NCBI GenBank assembly: GCA_020444045.1
Contig: JAHLLS010000005.1
Location: 1-64,000 of the forward strand
DNA: 64,000 bases
Origin: Deltaproteobacteria bacterium
GTDB lineage: Bacteria > Desulfobacterota > Desulfobacteria > Desulfobacterales > UBA5852
Direction of reading: 5' to 3'
Shown: positions 42,567 through 51,942 of the stretch, one piece after another
Layout of the letters: each line of letters opens with the position of its first letter
Numbering within the stretch: the first letter of the stretch is position 1
Program-made: the position numbers and the translations under genes
Notes under the pieces: model-generated
Databases searched by the model: none
Told to the model about the DNA's origin: nothing
Seen by the model: only the letters and a program-made list of their open reading frames with translations

Positions 42567-43139
42567 TTAGGGGACAATGATGGTGTCGTCTGCTTTGATC
42601 TTCACGTTTTGCTCCAGATTTTCACCTTTGACGATGTCTTTGTAATCGACCCTGATGGTGACATCCTTCCCGTTTTCCCTACGCATCAGGATAATTTCAT
42701 CTTTAGATGCCCATTCCGTAAAGCCGCCGGCGAGGGCGAAGGCCTGCAGTACCGTCAAGTGTTTGGCCAGGGGATATTCTCCGGTGTTGACCACTTCACC
42801 CAGGATGTAGAAGCGCTGACTTCCCGATTCTACAATGGTGACAGTCACTTCCGGGGTGCTGACGTAGTCCTTGAGTCCGGCTTCAAGAGATTTTTTCAAT
42901 TGTGTGGGCGTCAAACCGGATGCCTGGACATCGTTCAGAAGGGGAAAACTGATATAACCGTCAGTTCTTACTAAGACTGCTTCCCGCGAAAAGTCAGGCT
43001 CTTTCCAGGTCACGATTTCCAGGACATCGCCACTGCCGATTTTATAAGAGCCCCCTTCTCCAGCTGACCACGAAAGGGTTGGCGATGCAAGCATCAAAAA
43101 ACCTACCAGTAAAATTAGTAGACGATGGTAAATTTTCAT
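42567..43139 (-). CDS. Wza-like polysaccharide export protein
   Basis: 190 residues with a signal peptide (MKIYHRLLILLVGFLMLASP...SWSA) and no lipobox Cys. The poly_export domain starts YKIGSGDVLEIVTWKEPDFS (about 32-51). A SLBB domain follows, RFYILGEVVNTGEYPLAKHL (about 109-128). It lacks the C-terminal outer-membrane helix domain of E. coli Wza, as in short versions from EPS loci, so the barrel at 41122 may supply the outer-membrane pore (inference). Confidence 0.9.
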   Translation of the reverse strand: MKIYHRLLILLVGFLMLASPTLSWSAGEGGSYKIGSGDVLEIVTWKEPDFSREAVLVRTDGYISFPLLNDVQASGLTPTQLKKSLEAGLKDYVSTPEVTVTIVESGSQRFYILGEVVNTGEYPLAKHLTVLQAFALAGGFTEWASKDEIILMRRENGKDVTIRVDYKDIVKGENLEQNVKIKADDTIIVP

Positions 43140-43658
43140 AGCAGGGCCTCTCTAATATGATGGTTAAAGCTATTTAACAGGCTGTTAAAAAAGGAAACTA
43201 GTCCACCACGAAGATCACGAAGGTGATGAAGAAAATCACTTGCATGGGTGCTATGCACCACACCTTAACGAACGAAGAACGACTGGATTCCCGCCTGCGA
43301 GGCTGTGTCGCAATCCAGAAAAGCATTGTTTTTATGCCTGTCATGCCGGACACGATCCGGCATCCAGAGTTGCAACACCGCGTAAATTCCATGGTTTCCG
43401 GATCGAGTCCGGAATGACAGCTGATAGGCTCTTTACGAAACTATCATCAATTGATTTTAGCATTTCACTTGGATCCTCGGATCCTCGGCCCCTTGAATCC
43501 TCAGGGGCAGATTATCTTTTTTGGAGACAATCCAAATTTAAAGTTGCCATGTCCCTCCTGCGCCAGTCGTTGCACGCAGCTCCGCCTTCTGAAGTACATC
43601 GGTAAAAATATAAAAATTCTAAATATTACTAATAGTTATAATGAAATTTACGGTGCTT
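43140..43658. repeat. Intergenic region with CCGGAATGAC-type repeats
   Basis: A CATTCCGGA/TCCGGCATCC repeat array spans about 43290-43425 (GTCATGCCGGACACGATCC, then CCGGATCGAGTCCGGAATGA). Before it, CACGAAGATCACGAAGG is at 43204-43220 and a palindrome-like ATTTAACAGGCTGTTAAA at 43173-43190. No gene is supported. Confidence 0.55.
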
Positions 43659-43873
43659 TTAGCGGGCGCCTTTTCCAAAAAGAACGATTTTAACGGTCCT
43701 GAATATGATCAGAAGATCCAGCAGAAATGACATGTTTTTGGTGCAAAACAAATCGTAGTTCAGTTTTTCAATGGCGTCTTCAATAGAGCGCTTTCTGGGT
43801 ATAAAGAACATGAAGTGCTGCATAAAACTTTTAAAATAAAGTCTAAAGTGCCTGAATTACTATTCCTGGCAGA
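43659..43873 (-). pseudogene. 3' stump of an initiating sugar transferase gene
   Basis: The frame ending at the TAA 43661-43659 reads PRKRSIEDAIEKLNYDLF then KNMSFLLDLLIIFRTVKIVL and FGKGAR. This is the C-terminal end of polyprenyl-phosphate sugar-1-phosphate transferases (bacterial sugar transferase family) that start EPS assembly. The catalytic domain (normally about 180 residues) and membrane segments are missing: upstream there is a stop in frame near 43873 and then the kinase gene. So the cluster has lost this copy by deletion, or it is supplied elsewhere. Confidence 0.75.
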
Positions 43874-43892
43874 AGCTTACGTTGAAGAAAGG

Positions 43893-44852
43893 TTACTGTT
43901 TCGTATCTGAACTGTAATAGCTGTATTTGGTATATTTTCCGGAACCGTAAAAAACAGTCGAGCGTCGATTGAGCCAGTTGGCAACCACGCCGAGGATCTT
44001 TTCTTTTTGAAATTTGCCGACGAGTTCCGAAACAAGGTTGCGATCGGTCTGGCCGAGTTTTAAGACCAGGATGATGCCGTCCACAAATTGCGCCAGGGCT
44101 TTGCTCTCGGCGGTCAGGTGGGGCGGCGGCGAATCGATGATGATGTAGCGGTCGTCGTAGCGCGCGCGAACCTCACGCAGCAGCGCCAGCATGCGGTTGG
44201 AGGACAGCAGTTCGGCCGGGTTGGGCGGAACCGGACCACCGGGTAAAATGGAAAGATGGTTATTCCCGGTCTTGATCAGGAGATCCTGGAGGGCCCGCTC
44301 GCCGGTAAGGTAGTTGCTCAAGCCGGGAACATTTTCGTAGCCAAAGAGTTTGTGGACGGTCGGGCGCCGCATGTCGCAATCGATCAGCAAGACATGTTTG
44401 TCGATATTCTGGGCGATCGTGAACGCCAGGTTGCTGGACACAAAAGACTTCCCCTCGCCGGGCAGCGCACTGGTCACCAGGATTGTGCGAGGCGAGGGTT
44501 TGCCTTCGGCCGGGAACATGATGTTGGTGCGCAGCATCCGGAACTGCTCGGCCTCAAACGACTGGGGGTTGTGATGGGCCACTAAATTTTTATCCAACGC
44601 ATGGTGAGTGTAGACGGGACGCGCCACATAGGGTTCGGGCTTGGGCGTTGAAATCTCCGTTGGAACAAGGTCCGGGCCAGCGTCTAACGGGGCCGATTTT
44701 TCCAGATCAGGTTGGACAGAACGGAGACTGTCGTCATCGGTGATTGCCGATGTGTGCTTAATGTCATCCATTTCGCTATCGGCAATTTCGACCGGCTTTG
44801 GTGCGACATGGCCTTCATCCGATTTTTTCAGTGCCTCAAAAAATTTTCCCAC
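43893..44852 (-). CDS. Tyrosine autokinase of EPS chain-length control (CpsD-like)
   Basis: 319 residues. BY-kinase core: Walker A TSALPGEGKSFVSSNLAFTI (about 127-146), Walker A' HVLLIDCDMRRPTVHKLFGY (about 153-172), Walker B RYIIIDSPPP (about 233). The tail KYTKYSYYSS is a tyrosine cluster for autophosphorylation. The N-terminal 80 residues are acidic and disordered-looking. It lies 24 bp after the Wzz-like gene, its membrane activator. Together they regulate polymer length and export by phosphorylation cycling. Confidence 0.9.
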   Translation of the reverse strand: MGKFFEALKKSDEGHVAPKPVEIADSEMDDIKHTSAITDDDSLRSVQPDLEKSAPLDAGPDLVPTEISTPKPEPYVARPVYTHHALDKNLVAHHNPQSFEAEQFRMLRTNIMFPAEGKPSPRTILVTSALPGEGKSFVSSNLAFTIAQNIDKHVLLIDCDMRRPTVHKLFGYENVPGLSNYLTGERALQDLLIKTGNNHLSILPGGPVPPNPAELLSSNRMLALLREVRARYDDRYIIIDSPPPHLTAESKALAQFVDGIILVLKLGQTDRNLVSELVGKFQKEKILGVVANWLNRRSTVFYGSGKYTKYSYYSSDTKQ

Positions 44853-44876
44853 GTTGCAAAGCCTCGGTGGTGTGCG

Positions 44877-46442
44877 TTAGAGGATTAAAGTTTTAACCTT
44901 GGACACGAGTGCCAGGGATTCTTCAACACCTTTAAGGGTGAGGGCGGCAAACACAACCAGCATGACGCCGGCCACTGCCACGGCCAAACCGGTTGCCACC
45001 CAGTTCAGCATTTTAACCATGCGTGTTTTGCGGTCCTCGATGAACGGAAGCAAGGCGATCATGGGGAGGTCAAGGGTCAGCTCCACTTCTTTGGGGGATC
45101 GGAAACCGGCGTTCATGTATTCCAGCAGAAAAATAATGCCACCCCCGATGCCGATCCCAGCCGCGATCGTTATGAGAAACATCATTTGCATTTTCGGCCA
45201 CACCGGGCGTTTCGGCAGGCGCGCCTGGTCCAGAACGCGAAACTGTTCGCCTTTTTGTTTGCGCTCCATGTTGACGGATATGTCCGCCTCGAGTTTGCGG
45301 TTTAGCAGGGAACTGTAGGATTCTTGCAAGTTTTCATAGTCCCGCTGCAGGGCCATCAATTCCTGCTCGCGCTTCGGGGTGGATTCCACGCGGCGCTCGT
45401 AGGTCATGATTTCGGATTGAATGCGGCCGATATCTGCCGCCGTGTTTTCGATTTCCCGGCGGACATCGGTGATTTGGGTGGGCTCCCGGCGTGCGGCAGG
45501 CGCTTCAGCCGCAGAGGTTGTTCCGTTGGCCTCCAGGTCTTTGAGTTGTTGTTTGATTTTAATGATGTCGGGGTGCTTATCGGTATACCGTGACTGCAGC
45601 CTGGCCAACTCGGCCCGTAGGGCGTCAGGGTCTAAAGGATTCGCTTCCCGGGGGCCGGTGTCGCCTGTCGTGGCCTGATTCGCTAACAAGCCGGCCGAGG
45701 CCTGGTTGCGCAACATGTCAAGGCGCGAGCGGGCATCGCGCAATCCTTGCTGACGCTCGGTAAGCTGTTCCTGCAGGCGGTCCAGTATACGCAAATTCGT
45801 TTCAAGCTGCTCGGGCAGCTCTCCCATGTTGCTTGTGCGGTAGGCTTCCAATTTGCGCTCCTGTTCCTCTAAGCGACGACGCATGGACAGCAGTTCGGCC
45901 TCTAAAAAGTCACTCGTCCCGATGGCTTGTGCTTCCCTGACCTTCAAGTTTTCATCGATAAAATAGGATGCCAGCGTATTGGTTACATTCATCACTGTTT
46001 GGGGGTGTTCACCCCGATATGTAATCGAAAAGGCATTTGTTTCCCTTCGGCTCTGGGTGGTGTGCACGGTGATGTTTTTCCGCAAGGCATTGACCTTGTC
46101 TTCGGTAAACATGTTCTCAAACTCTGGACCGGCATAGAGGTTGAACTGCGTTATAATCTTTTCAAGATTGGTGCGGCTCAAGATTTGCTGTGAAAGGGTG
46201 TTGATCCGCTCTTCAACATCGGTCGACACCACGGATTGCACGTAATTGGTCGGCACTCTCTGGGGTTCGATCAGAATAAGGGTTTCGGCTTCGTAGATTT
46301 TGGGCAGCGTCACGGTCAGATAAGATCCAACGGCAAGTGCCAGTATGAGAGGGACGATCAATATCCATCGCCGTCGGATAATAATGTCGATGATGAATGC
46401 GGGTTTCAGGAATTCTTGCTGCAGGGGATTTTCGATTTGCAC
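44877..46442 (-). CDS. Wzz-like polysaccharide chain-length determinant
   Basis: 521 residues. An N-terminal membrane helix (WILIVPLILALAVGSYLTVT, about 30-49) and a C-terminal one (about 488-508) bracket a large periplasmic domain. The Wzz motif appears as LPKIYEAETLILIEPQRVP (about 50-68). Long coiled coils run about 175-255 and 320-395. GNVR-type residues are near YSSLLNRKLEADISVNM. It sets polymer length and activates the kinase at 43893. First gene of the export operon. Confidence 0.9.
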   Translation of the reverse strand: MQIENPLQQEFLKPAFIIDIIIRRRWILIVPLILALAVGSYLTVTLPKIYEAETLILIEPQRVPTNYVQSVVSTDVEERINTLSQQILSRTNLEKIITQFNLYAGPEFENMFTEDKVNALRKNITVHTTQSRRETNAFSITYRGEHPQTVMNVTNTLASYFIDENLKVREAQAIGTSDFLEAELLSMRRRLEEQERKLEAYRTSNMGELPEQLETNLRILDRLQEQLTERQQGLRDARSRLDMLRNQASAGLLANQATTGDTGPREANPLDPDALRAELARLQSRYTDKHPDIIKIKQQLKDLEANGTTSAAEAPAARREPTQITDVRREIENTAADIGRIQSEIMTYERRVESTPKREQELMALQRDYENLQESYSSLLNRKLEADISVNMERKQKGEQFRVLDQARLPKRPVWPKMQMMFLITIAAGIGIGGGIIFLLEYMNAGFRSPKEVELTLDLPMIALLPFIEDRKTRMVKMLNWVATGLAVAVAGVMLVVFAALTLKGVEESLALVSKVKTLIL

Positions 46443-48006
46443 GGTTCTTGTCCCGTAAGGTTTAGTTTTAATCTACCCCCCACCTTTGGTGGAGGACCCG
46501 GAGAGGTTCGACCGATCCGGGGTGCTTTCCTAAAATGGTTTCTTCAATTTTTTTCATGTGAAAAAAAATGTCATCCCCGCGCAGGCGGGGATCCAGTTAT
46601 TTCAATCGGTTCTGGACCCCCGCCTTCGAGACTGTGTCGTAATTACAAAATGGACGCTTTTTCATCCTGTCATGCCGGACCCCGATCCGGCATCCAGTGT
46701 TGTAACACTCAGAAAAACAAATGGATTCCGGGTCAAGCCCGGAATGACGAAAATCTGCATAGCAATGCTTTTTATTGTAGCACAGCCTCGGATGCTGGAA
46801 TCCAGCATTCTAAATGCGTTCTGGATGCCGGATCAAGTCCGACATGACGGTACAGAAGCTTTTTACGAGTTCATCAACTTTTAAGACAAAAAATAATTTA
46901 TTTTGGTTTTACAGTTTTTCATATGACGCATGGACCTTATTGCGGCGGTTGCTGCGCTATTTGCGTGTTTGCTATTTCCATATTCAGTCGAATCTGTTTT
47001 TTTTGAAGGGTATTGAATACGCCCATCAGAATATTGCTAAAGTACCATAACTATTTGGAATAATCAAAACTTAAAATCCGGATTATTCAAACGTCGCTCT
47101 ACAACGTGGGGTGTTTATTGGGCATCCGGATCAATTGGCTTGTTATCCTTCAATCGGGGCACAAATTGGTATTTTTCAAACCGAGCCTTCTTGTTGATTG
47201 AATCCTGCCTGGGGGGGGCAGCCCTCAGGCATAACGAATATTTCGGGGACATATGTCGAGGATTCAACTCGGGGAAGGAAACTGTATCTATCAAGGCAGC
47301 GCCGGCGATCTCCTTTGCTATTCTAAATCTTGTGAATTGATATCATCATGCAATGAGTGCGCCGAATTTTCAGATCAACCGGCATCAAATTTCCAAATCG
47401 AACGATATCATTTATAAATATTTGTTATAAAAACAAATATGCACTAAGGAACTCCTTCCGGTTTTTGTTGCATGGCGCTTGTATTAAAGACGGTTTCTCT
47501 AACCCACACGGTTTTGGTGTGATCTTAAAGAATTTTCTACATAATTTGAGGGTCATTCCTTACCAGATTTGGCTGTCCCGATCCGCCATGTTTCCGATAT
47601 GTGGAGCGTGTCGGGCAGCGAATGATGCGCCGAACCAAGGGATTTTTCTATTTCGCTCTGGTTGCGCTGTCGTTTTGTGAGTCACACTATTTCGGAGTTC
47701 ATTAAAGAAGCGGCAGGTACTAAAAGTGGATTCAGGCCTTTGAGGCGTGACATAATTCAGAAGACCCGTCCAATTGTAAGCGTCAAGCCGGTCCCGGGTT
47801 GAGTCCGGTATGACCTATCCGGCATCCAGAATTCTATCGCACCAAAAATGTAATGGATTCCGGATCGCGTCCGGAATGACAAATCCAATTCTATATGCTG
47901 TTTGATTATTCTGAAACAGGCTCCTGCGCCGGGATGGTTGAGGTTAGTCTATTTGGCGCCAAGGTCTTTGAGACCAATCCTGGATCTTATGGATGCCGAA
48001 TATCGC
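46443..48006. repeat. Long intergenic region with CCGGAATGAC-type repeats
   Basis: Between the divergent Wzz-like and response-regulator genes. Repeats of the type GTCATGCCGGACCCC, GGCATCCAGTGTTGTAA and TCAAGCCCGGAATGACG occur at 46568-46755, 46795-46852 and 47790-47885. From 46880 to 47780 I find no convincing gene: the open frames have no recognisable protein pattern. The divergent promoters should be at the two ends. Confidence 0.5.
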
Positions 48007-48035
48007 TTGACACAGGATAAAAAAATTCCTATATG
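48007..48035 (+). promoter_or_regulatory. Sigma-70-type promoter of the response regulator gene
   Basis: TTGACA (48007-48012) and TATATG (48030-48035) are separated by exactly 17 bases. This is a near-consensus match lying 56 bases before the start codon at 48092. Seen in sequence; activity not tested. Confidence 0.65.
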
Positions 48036-48091
48036 AAAAAAAATACATAGTGCCTTGCCGTCACCTCAAACACCTTTCCCAGGAAAAAGTT

Positions 48092-48472
48092 ATGACAGAC
48101 AGCCCTTCAGCGCGTTTATTAATTATCGAGGACAATGAAGAAGTTCTGCGGTCTCTTAAAAAATATTTCACAAAAAAAAATTATGATGTGGTCACGGCTT
48201 CCAACGGTCTGGACGGCCTCAAGGTCTATGAAAATGATCAGGACGGTTTCGACTTGATCATTACCGACCTGGTCATGCCCAACATCAGCGGCGTCGCCAT
48301 TATTTCGCTGGTTAAAAAGAAATCGCCCCAAACGCCCGTGATTGCCATTACAGGCTGGGGTGAGCACCCGGAGGCATTGGCCACCGAGGCCCAGGCGGAC
48401 CTGGTTCTTGAAAAACCCATCGAGCTGGATCGGATGGATCGGTTCATCAGCGATCTTTTGAAAAAGAAATAG
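48092..48472 (+). CDS. Single-domain response regulator
   Basis: 126 residues from the ATG at 48092, supported by AGGA 8-11 bases upstream. Receiver fold landmarks: LLIIEDNEEVLRSLKKYF (acidic pair), LIITDLVMPNISGV with the phospho-Asp (about residue 57), VIAITGWGE (Thr about 86) and VLEKPIE (Lys about 108). No output domain. It is followed 70 bp later by a sigma-54 activator gene that lacks its own receiver, so the two may work together. Confidence 0.92.
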   Translation: MTDSPSARLLIIEDNEEVLRSLKKYFTKKNYDVVTASNGLDGLKVYENDQDGFDLIITDLVMPNISGVAIISLVKKKSPQTPVIAITGWGEHPEALATEAQADLVLEKPIELDRMDRFISDLLKKK

Positions 48473-48548
48473 GCCTGTTAACCGTTTCCTGTCCGTTGAT
48501 CCCACAAGCGTTTACCCTTTAATCACATTTTTCACACAACCTTTGATT

Positions 48549-49601
48549 ATGAGCCCATCTCAAGTAAAACAAAAAGCGCCGGCGATCATTGGTACCAGCC
48601 AGGCGATGATAAGAATTAAAGATCTGATCAGCCATGTTGCAGACACGGGCTTGAACATCCTGATTTGTGGGGAAAGCGGTGTGGGCAAGGAGGTCGTTGC
48701 TCAAAATCTTTATCAGGAATCGCCGCGAAGCAGTCGCCCTTTTCTAAAAATCAACTGTGCGGCTTTGCCAGACGGATTGCTGGAAAGTGAATTGTTCGGG
48801 CACGAGCAGGGGGCGTTTACCGGGGCGGAACGCAAGAAGCGCGGCAAGTTCGAGTTGGCTGATGGCGGGGTGTTGCTGCTGGATGAAATCGGTGACATGT
48901 CCATCGCGCTGCAAGCCAAACTATTGCATGTCCTGCAGAGCGGTGAATTTTCACCGCTTGGGTCTGAAAAGGAAGTTCACACCGACACCTGGGTGCTGGC
49001 GGCCACGAACCATGAACTGGAAGAGGATATCCGCCATGATAAATTCCGGGAGGACCTGTATTACCGCCTCAATATCATCAAGATTCTCATCCCGCCGCTG
49101 CGGGAACGGCCGGAAGACATCCCGCACCTGATCGAGCATTTCGTTAACGAATATGCCTACCAGTTCCAGGCCGGACGCATCAACATCCCCGGGAATCACC
49201 TGATTGCCAAGCTGTGTGAATATCATTGGCCCGGGAATGTCCGCGAGTTGCAGAATATCCTCAAGCGGGGATTTGCCTTGGGGAATTGGGACGAGATCAT
49301 CGATGAACTGTTTCGCTATGCCCCCGCCAGTACCCCCTCATCAGGACAAAGTACGGTGCCGATGGGCCGATCCGCCTCGGTAAGTTCGCTCAGCGGTCTG
49401 GATTACCGGACGTTGAACCTCGACGATATTTCCCTGAAGGATATCACCCGTGCCGCTCAGGGCCGGGTGGAGCGCGAGGTTATCAGCTTTGTGCTGGAAA
49501 AAACCGGCTGGAATCGCAGCAAGGCCAGCCGCATTTTGAAAATCAGCTACAAGGCGCTGTTGTATAAGATTAAGGATCTCAACATCATCATTCCCCACTG
49601 A
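48549..49601 (+). CDS. Sigma-54-dependent transcriptional activator
   Basis: About 350 residues (ATG at 48549; a TTG two codons earlier is possible). AAA+ domain: Walker A ICGESGVGKEVVAQ (about 40-53), sigma-54 contact loop GAFTGAERKKRGKFE (about 95), Walker B GGVLLLDEIGDMS (about 114), and ERPEDIPHLIEHF. The C-terminal Fis-type helix-turn-helix is WNRSKASRILKISYKALLYK (about 322-341). No regulatory N-terminal domain. It lies next to the EPS export operon and the receiver at 48092, so control of polysaccharide or pilus genes is plausible but not shown. Confidence 0.92.
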   Translation: MSPSQVKQKAPAIIGTSQAMIRIKDLISHVADTGLNILICGESGVGKEVVAQNLYQESPRSSRPFLKINCAALPDGLLESELFGHEQGAFTGAERKKRGKFELADGGVLLLDEIGDMSIALQAKLLHVLQSGEFSPLGSEKEVHTDTWVLAATNHELEEDIRHDKFREDLYYRLNIIKILIPPLRERPEDIPHLIEHFVNEYAYQFQAGRINIPGNHLIAKLCEYHWPGNVRELQNILKRGFALGNWDEIIDELFRYAPASTPSSGQSTVPMGRSASVSSLSGLDYRTLNLDDISLKDITRAAQGRVEREVISFVLEKTGWNRSKASRILKISYKALLYKIKDLNIIIPH

Positions 49602-49723
49602 CGGTTTCGTATAATGCTCAATCTCGGTGTTGTGCGGCTTCCTTCGTCATTGCGGCGTACTTATGTACGCCTCACTCCTCAGGAATTGCACGCCTTGATC
49701 TTGAGCATTTTACGAAACCGTCA
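49599..49723. repeat. Palindromic dispersed element, about 124 bp
   Basis: Starts TGACGGTTTCGTATAATGCTC, whose first bases are the stop codon of the sigma-54 gene, and ends GAGCATTTTACGAAACCGTCA. The ends are near-perfect inverted repeats. A central GGCGTAC...GTACGCC palindrome lies at about 49654-49670. The same element is at 62622-62747, and its inner part forms the tandem array at 52803-53420. In RNA it would fold into a long hairpin and could act as a terminator here. Confidence 0.75.
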
Positions 49724-50301
49724 ATGGGTTTCATGTGGACGTCATATCCTCCGGTTTTAATCCTCGACATACATAGAGTATGCCTGTGGTTAAAAGCCTC
49801 CGAGTTCCTTGACCTTAATCGAAAATCTGCATTTTTGAAGGCAATCTGAGAGTATATTGATTTTCAACCACAGAGTCCTTTTTTACAGGTAGTGTGTGGC
49901 CTCTTCCCCCCCCAGCTATTGCGTTATTCCTCATCAACGCGGCGTACGTTTAGTTCGCCGAACTCCGCACAGCTCGCAAGCCTTGATCTCGGACGTTTTG
50001 CGAAACCACCCAATATAGGTAATCTTTGACGTCATTGCAGCGTTTCAGCCCTTTTCGCACCCATCGGGCTCCGCTGATAGCGGTATTCCGCAGAATTTGC
50101 ATGCCTTGACCTTAATCGAATACATACATATTTGAAGGCCATCCGACAGTTTTGTAACTTCAATGAAGAACCATTAGTTGGCCACAGATGAACACGGATA
50201 AACACGGAAAAATTTTAAGCAGAATTAAACAAAAATAAACATTACCATGAAGAGCATGAAGTTCATGAAGAAATCAATTTGTCTTTGACAAATTGATTAT
50301 C
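49724..50301. repeat. Intergenic region with decayed palindromic elements
   Basis: Degenerate relatives of the 49599 element occur at about 49900-50010 (GCGGCGTACGTTTAGTTCGCC, ending ACGTTTTGCGAAACCACC) and 50035-50130. CACAGATGAACACGGAT lies at 50182-50198. ACCATGAAGAGCATGAAGTT at 50244-50263 starts a 50-base block repeated at 51067 and 51820. No gene. Confidence 0.55.
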
Positions 50302-50330
50302 ATTGACTTAATTGTCAATGTAATTACAAT
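50302..50330 (+). promoter_or_regulatory. Promoter and operator of mazEF
   Basis: TTGACT (50303-50308) and TACAAT (50325-50330) are 16 bases apart. The -35 lies within a perfect inverted repeat ATTGAC-TTAATT-GTCAAT (50302-50319), a likely binding site for the MazE-type antitoxin, as these pairs normally repress themselves. The start codon is 36 bases downstream of the -10. Confidence 0.5.
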
Positions 50331-50365
50331 GTATTTACAAAAAACGAATCTGCAGGAGTCAACCG

Positions 50366-50620
50366 ATGAGAGCACGCATTATAAAAATAGGGAATTCTCA
50401 AGGCATTCGAATTCCAAAGCCCCTGCTTGAGCAGACCGGAATTTTGGAAGATGTCGAGCTGAAAGTCGAGAAGGACCGAATCCTTATTTCCCCTGTTGCC
50501 AACCCCAGAGAATGCTGGGATGACGCTTTTAGGCGAATGGGCGCCAATGGGGATGATGGTCTCTTGATAGATAGTCAGGCGTTTTCCCATTCCTGGGATG
50601 AGGAGGAATGGCAGTGGTAG
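50366..50620 (+). CDS. mazE: MazE/AbrB-type antitoxin
   Basis: 84 residues. MRARIIKIGNSQGIRIPKPL is the swapped-hairpin AbrB/MazE DNA-binding domain, followed by EDVELKVEKDRILISP. The acidic tail (about 60-84, SHSWDEEEWQW) should bind and block the toxin. AGGAG at 50354-50358 supports the start at 50366. Overlaps the toxin gene by 13 bases. Confidence 0.92.
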   Translation: MRARIIKIGNSQGIRIPKPLLEQTGILEDVELKVEKDRILISPVANPRECWDDAFRRMGANGDDGLLIDSQAFSHSWDEEEWQW

Positions 50621-50937
50621 TCAACAGGTTTGATATGGTCCTGATTAACCTTGATCCCACCGTTGGCTCTGAAATCAAAAAGACCAGACCATGCCTCGTT
50701 ATCTCTCCTGACGAAATGAACCGTCACATCCGTACCGTTATCATTGCCCCAATGACCTCGGCCAACAAAGATTATCCCACGCGCGTTTCATGCCGATTTA
50801 AAAAAAAGGAGGGGCAAATCGTTCTTGACCAGATTCGTACGGTCGACAAAACGCGGCTTGTTAAGAAGTTAGGGGTGATCGATGCCAATGCGCAGCTGAA
50901 AGTCATTTCAGTATTACAAACGCTTTTTGCCTTTTGA
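50608..50937 (+). CDS. mazF: MazF/PemK-type endoribonuclease toxin
   Basis: 109 residues. The PemK-like fold shows RFDMVLINLDPTVGSEIKKT followed by RPCLVISPDEMN (catalytic Arg about 29), TVIIAPMTSANKDYPTRVSC (Thr/Ser about 53) and KEGQIVLDQIRTVDKTRLVK. It should cleave mRNA at short sequence motifs when freed from MazE. Overlapping start with mazE indicates translational coupling. Confidence 0.93.
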   Translation: MAVVVNRFDMVLINLDPTVGSEIKKTRPCLVISPDEMNRHIRTVIIAPMTSANKDYPTRVSCRFKKKEGQIVLDQIRTVDKTRLVKKLGVIDANAQLKVISVLQTLFAF

Positions 50938-51942
50938 CAAGAATTCCAACTCGAAGCTCATCAAAAAACGTCAGCCTTTGTTTAATCGTGCCTCGTCTGG
51001 TGAGAGTCATAGTTGGACACTGATGAACACAGATAAGCACGGATATTTTTAAAAAAAATAGATATTACCATGAAGAGCATGAAGTTCATGAAGAAATCAA
51101 TTTGTCACTGACAAATTGATTAAAACAAAGTTCGTTTTTGAAGTCTCCTTCAGGATCTTCATGTCCTTCATGGTGAAAATATTTTAGTTGGCCACAGATA
51201 GGCACAGATCAACACAGATAGAAATTTGATGAATTTGTAAAAATTTGCAGGAGGTCTGGTTTTGTCATCCCCGCGCAGGAGGCTGTGTCGTAATTACAAA
51301 ATGGACGCTTTTTCATCCTGTCATGCCGGACCCCGATCCGGCATCCAGTGTTGTAAGACTCAAAAAAAATAACTGGATTCCGGGCCAAGCCCTGAATGAC
51401 GTAAACCTGCAAAAGGCTGCTTTAAAATTGCGACACAGCATCGCAGGCTGGGATCCAGTTATTTCAATGGGTTCTGGACTCCCGCCTGCGCGGGAGTGAC
51501 GCCTCAAAGACTTCTATCGAATTCGTAAAAATTGTTGTTTATCAGAGCTTACTTTCTTTTCTTCGTTTCCTTCGTGATCTTCGTGGTAAATTCTTTTCTT
51601 TTTGTGTCTTTTAACTTCATGCTCTTCATGTCCTTCATGGTGAAAATATTTTAATGGGCCACAGATGAGCACGGATAACCACTGATAAGCGTTTATGTTA
51701 CGATAAAAACTCAAGGGGTTGTCATGTTTTTCTTATGCCCCTCTTCGTGTACTTCGTGGTAAAAATCCTATGATGGGACGCGGATGAACACAGATAAACA
51801 CAGATCGAAAAAAAATATTACCATGAAGAGCATGAAGTTCATGAAGAAATCAATTTGTTTGTGACAAATTGTGATTAAAAAAAGTTCGCTTTTGAAGTTT
51901 CCTTCATGCTCTTCATGTCCTTCATGGTGAAAATCTATGTTT
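50938..51942. repeat. 1-kb repeat-only intergenic region
   Basis: I see no gene. Contents in order: CACAGATAAGCACGGAT (51026-51044), the ATGAAGAGCATGAAGTTCAT block (51069-51115), its complementary form CTTCATGTCCTTCATGGTGA (51157-51176), CACAGATCAACACAGAT (51205-51222), a CCGGCATCC/CCGGGCCAAGC array (51262-51505), CTTCGTGGTAAA and CTTCATGCTCTTCATGTCC (51575-51645), CACAGATGAGCACGGAT (51660-51680), and a third copy of the ATGAAGAGCATGAAGTTCAT block at 51823-51870. These families alternate in orientation. Confidence 0.65.

Noticed and set aside
46236..46847. A 203-codon plus-strand frame overlapping the Wzz-like gene start
   Set aside because: It is antisense to the Wzz-like gene and then translates CCGGAATGAC-type repeats.
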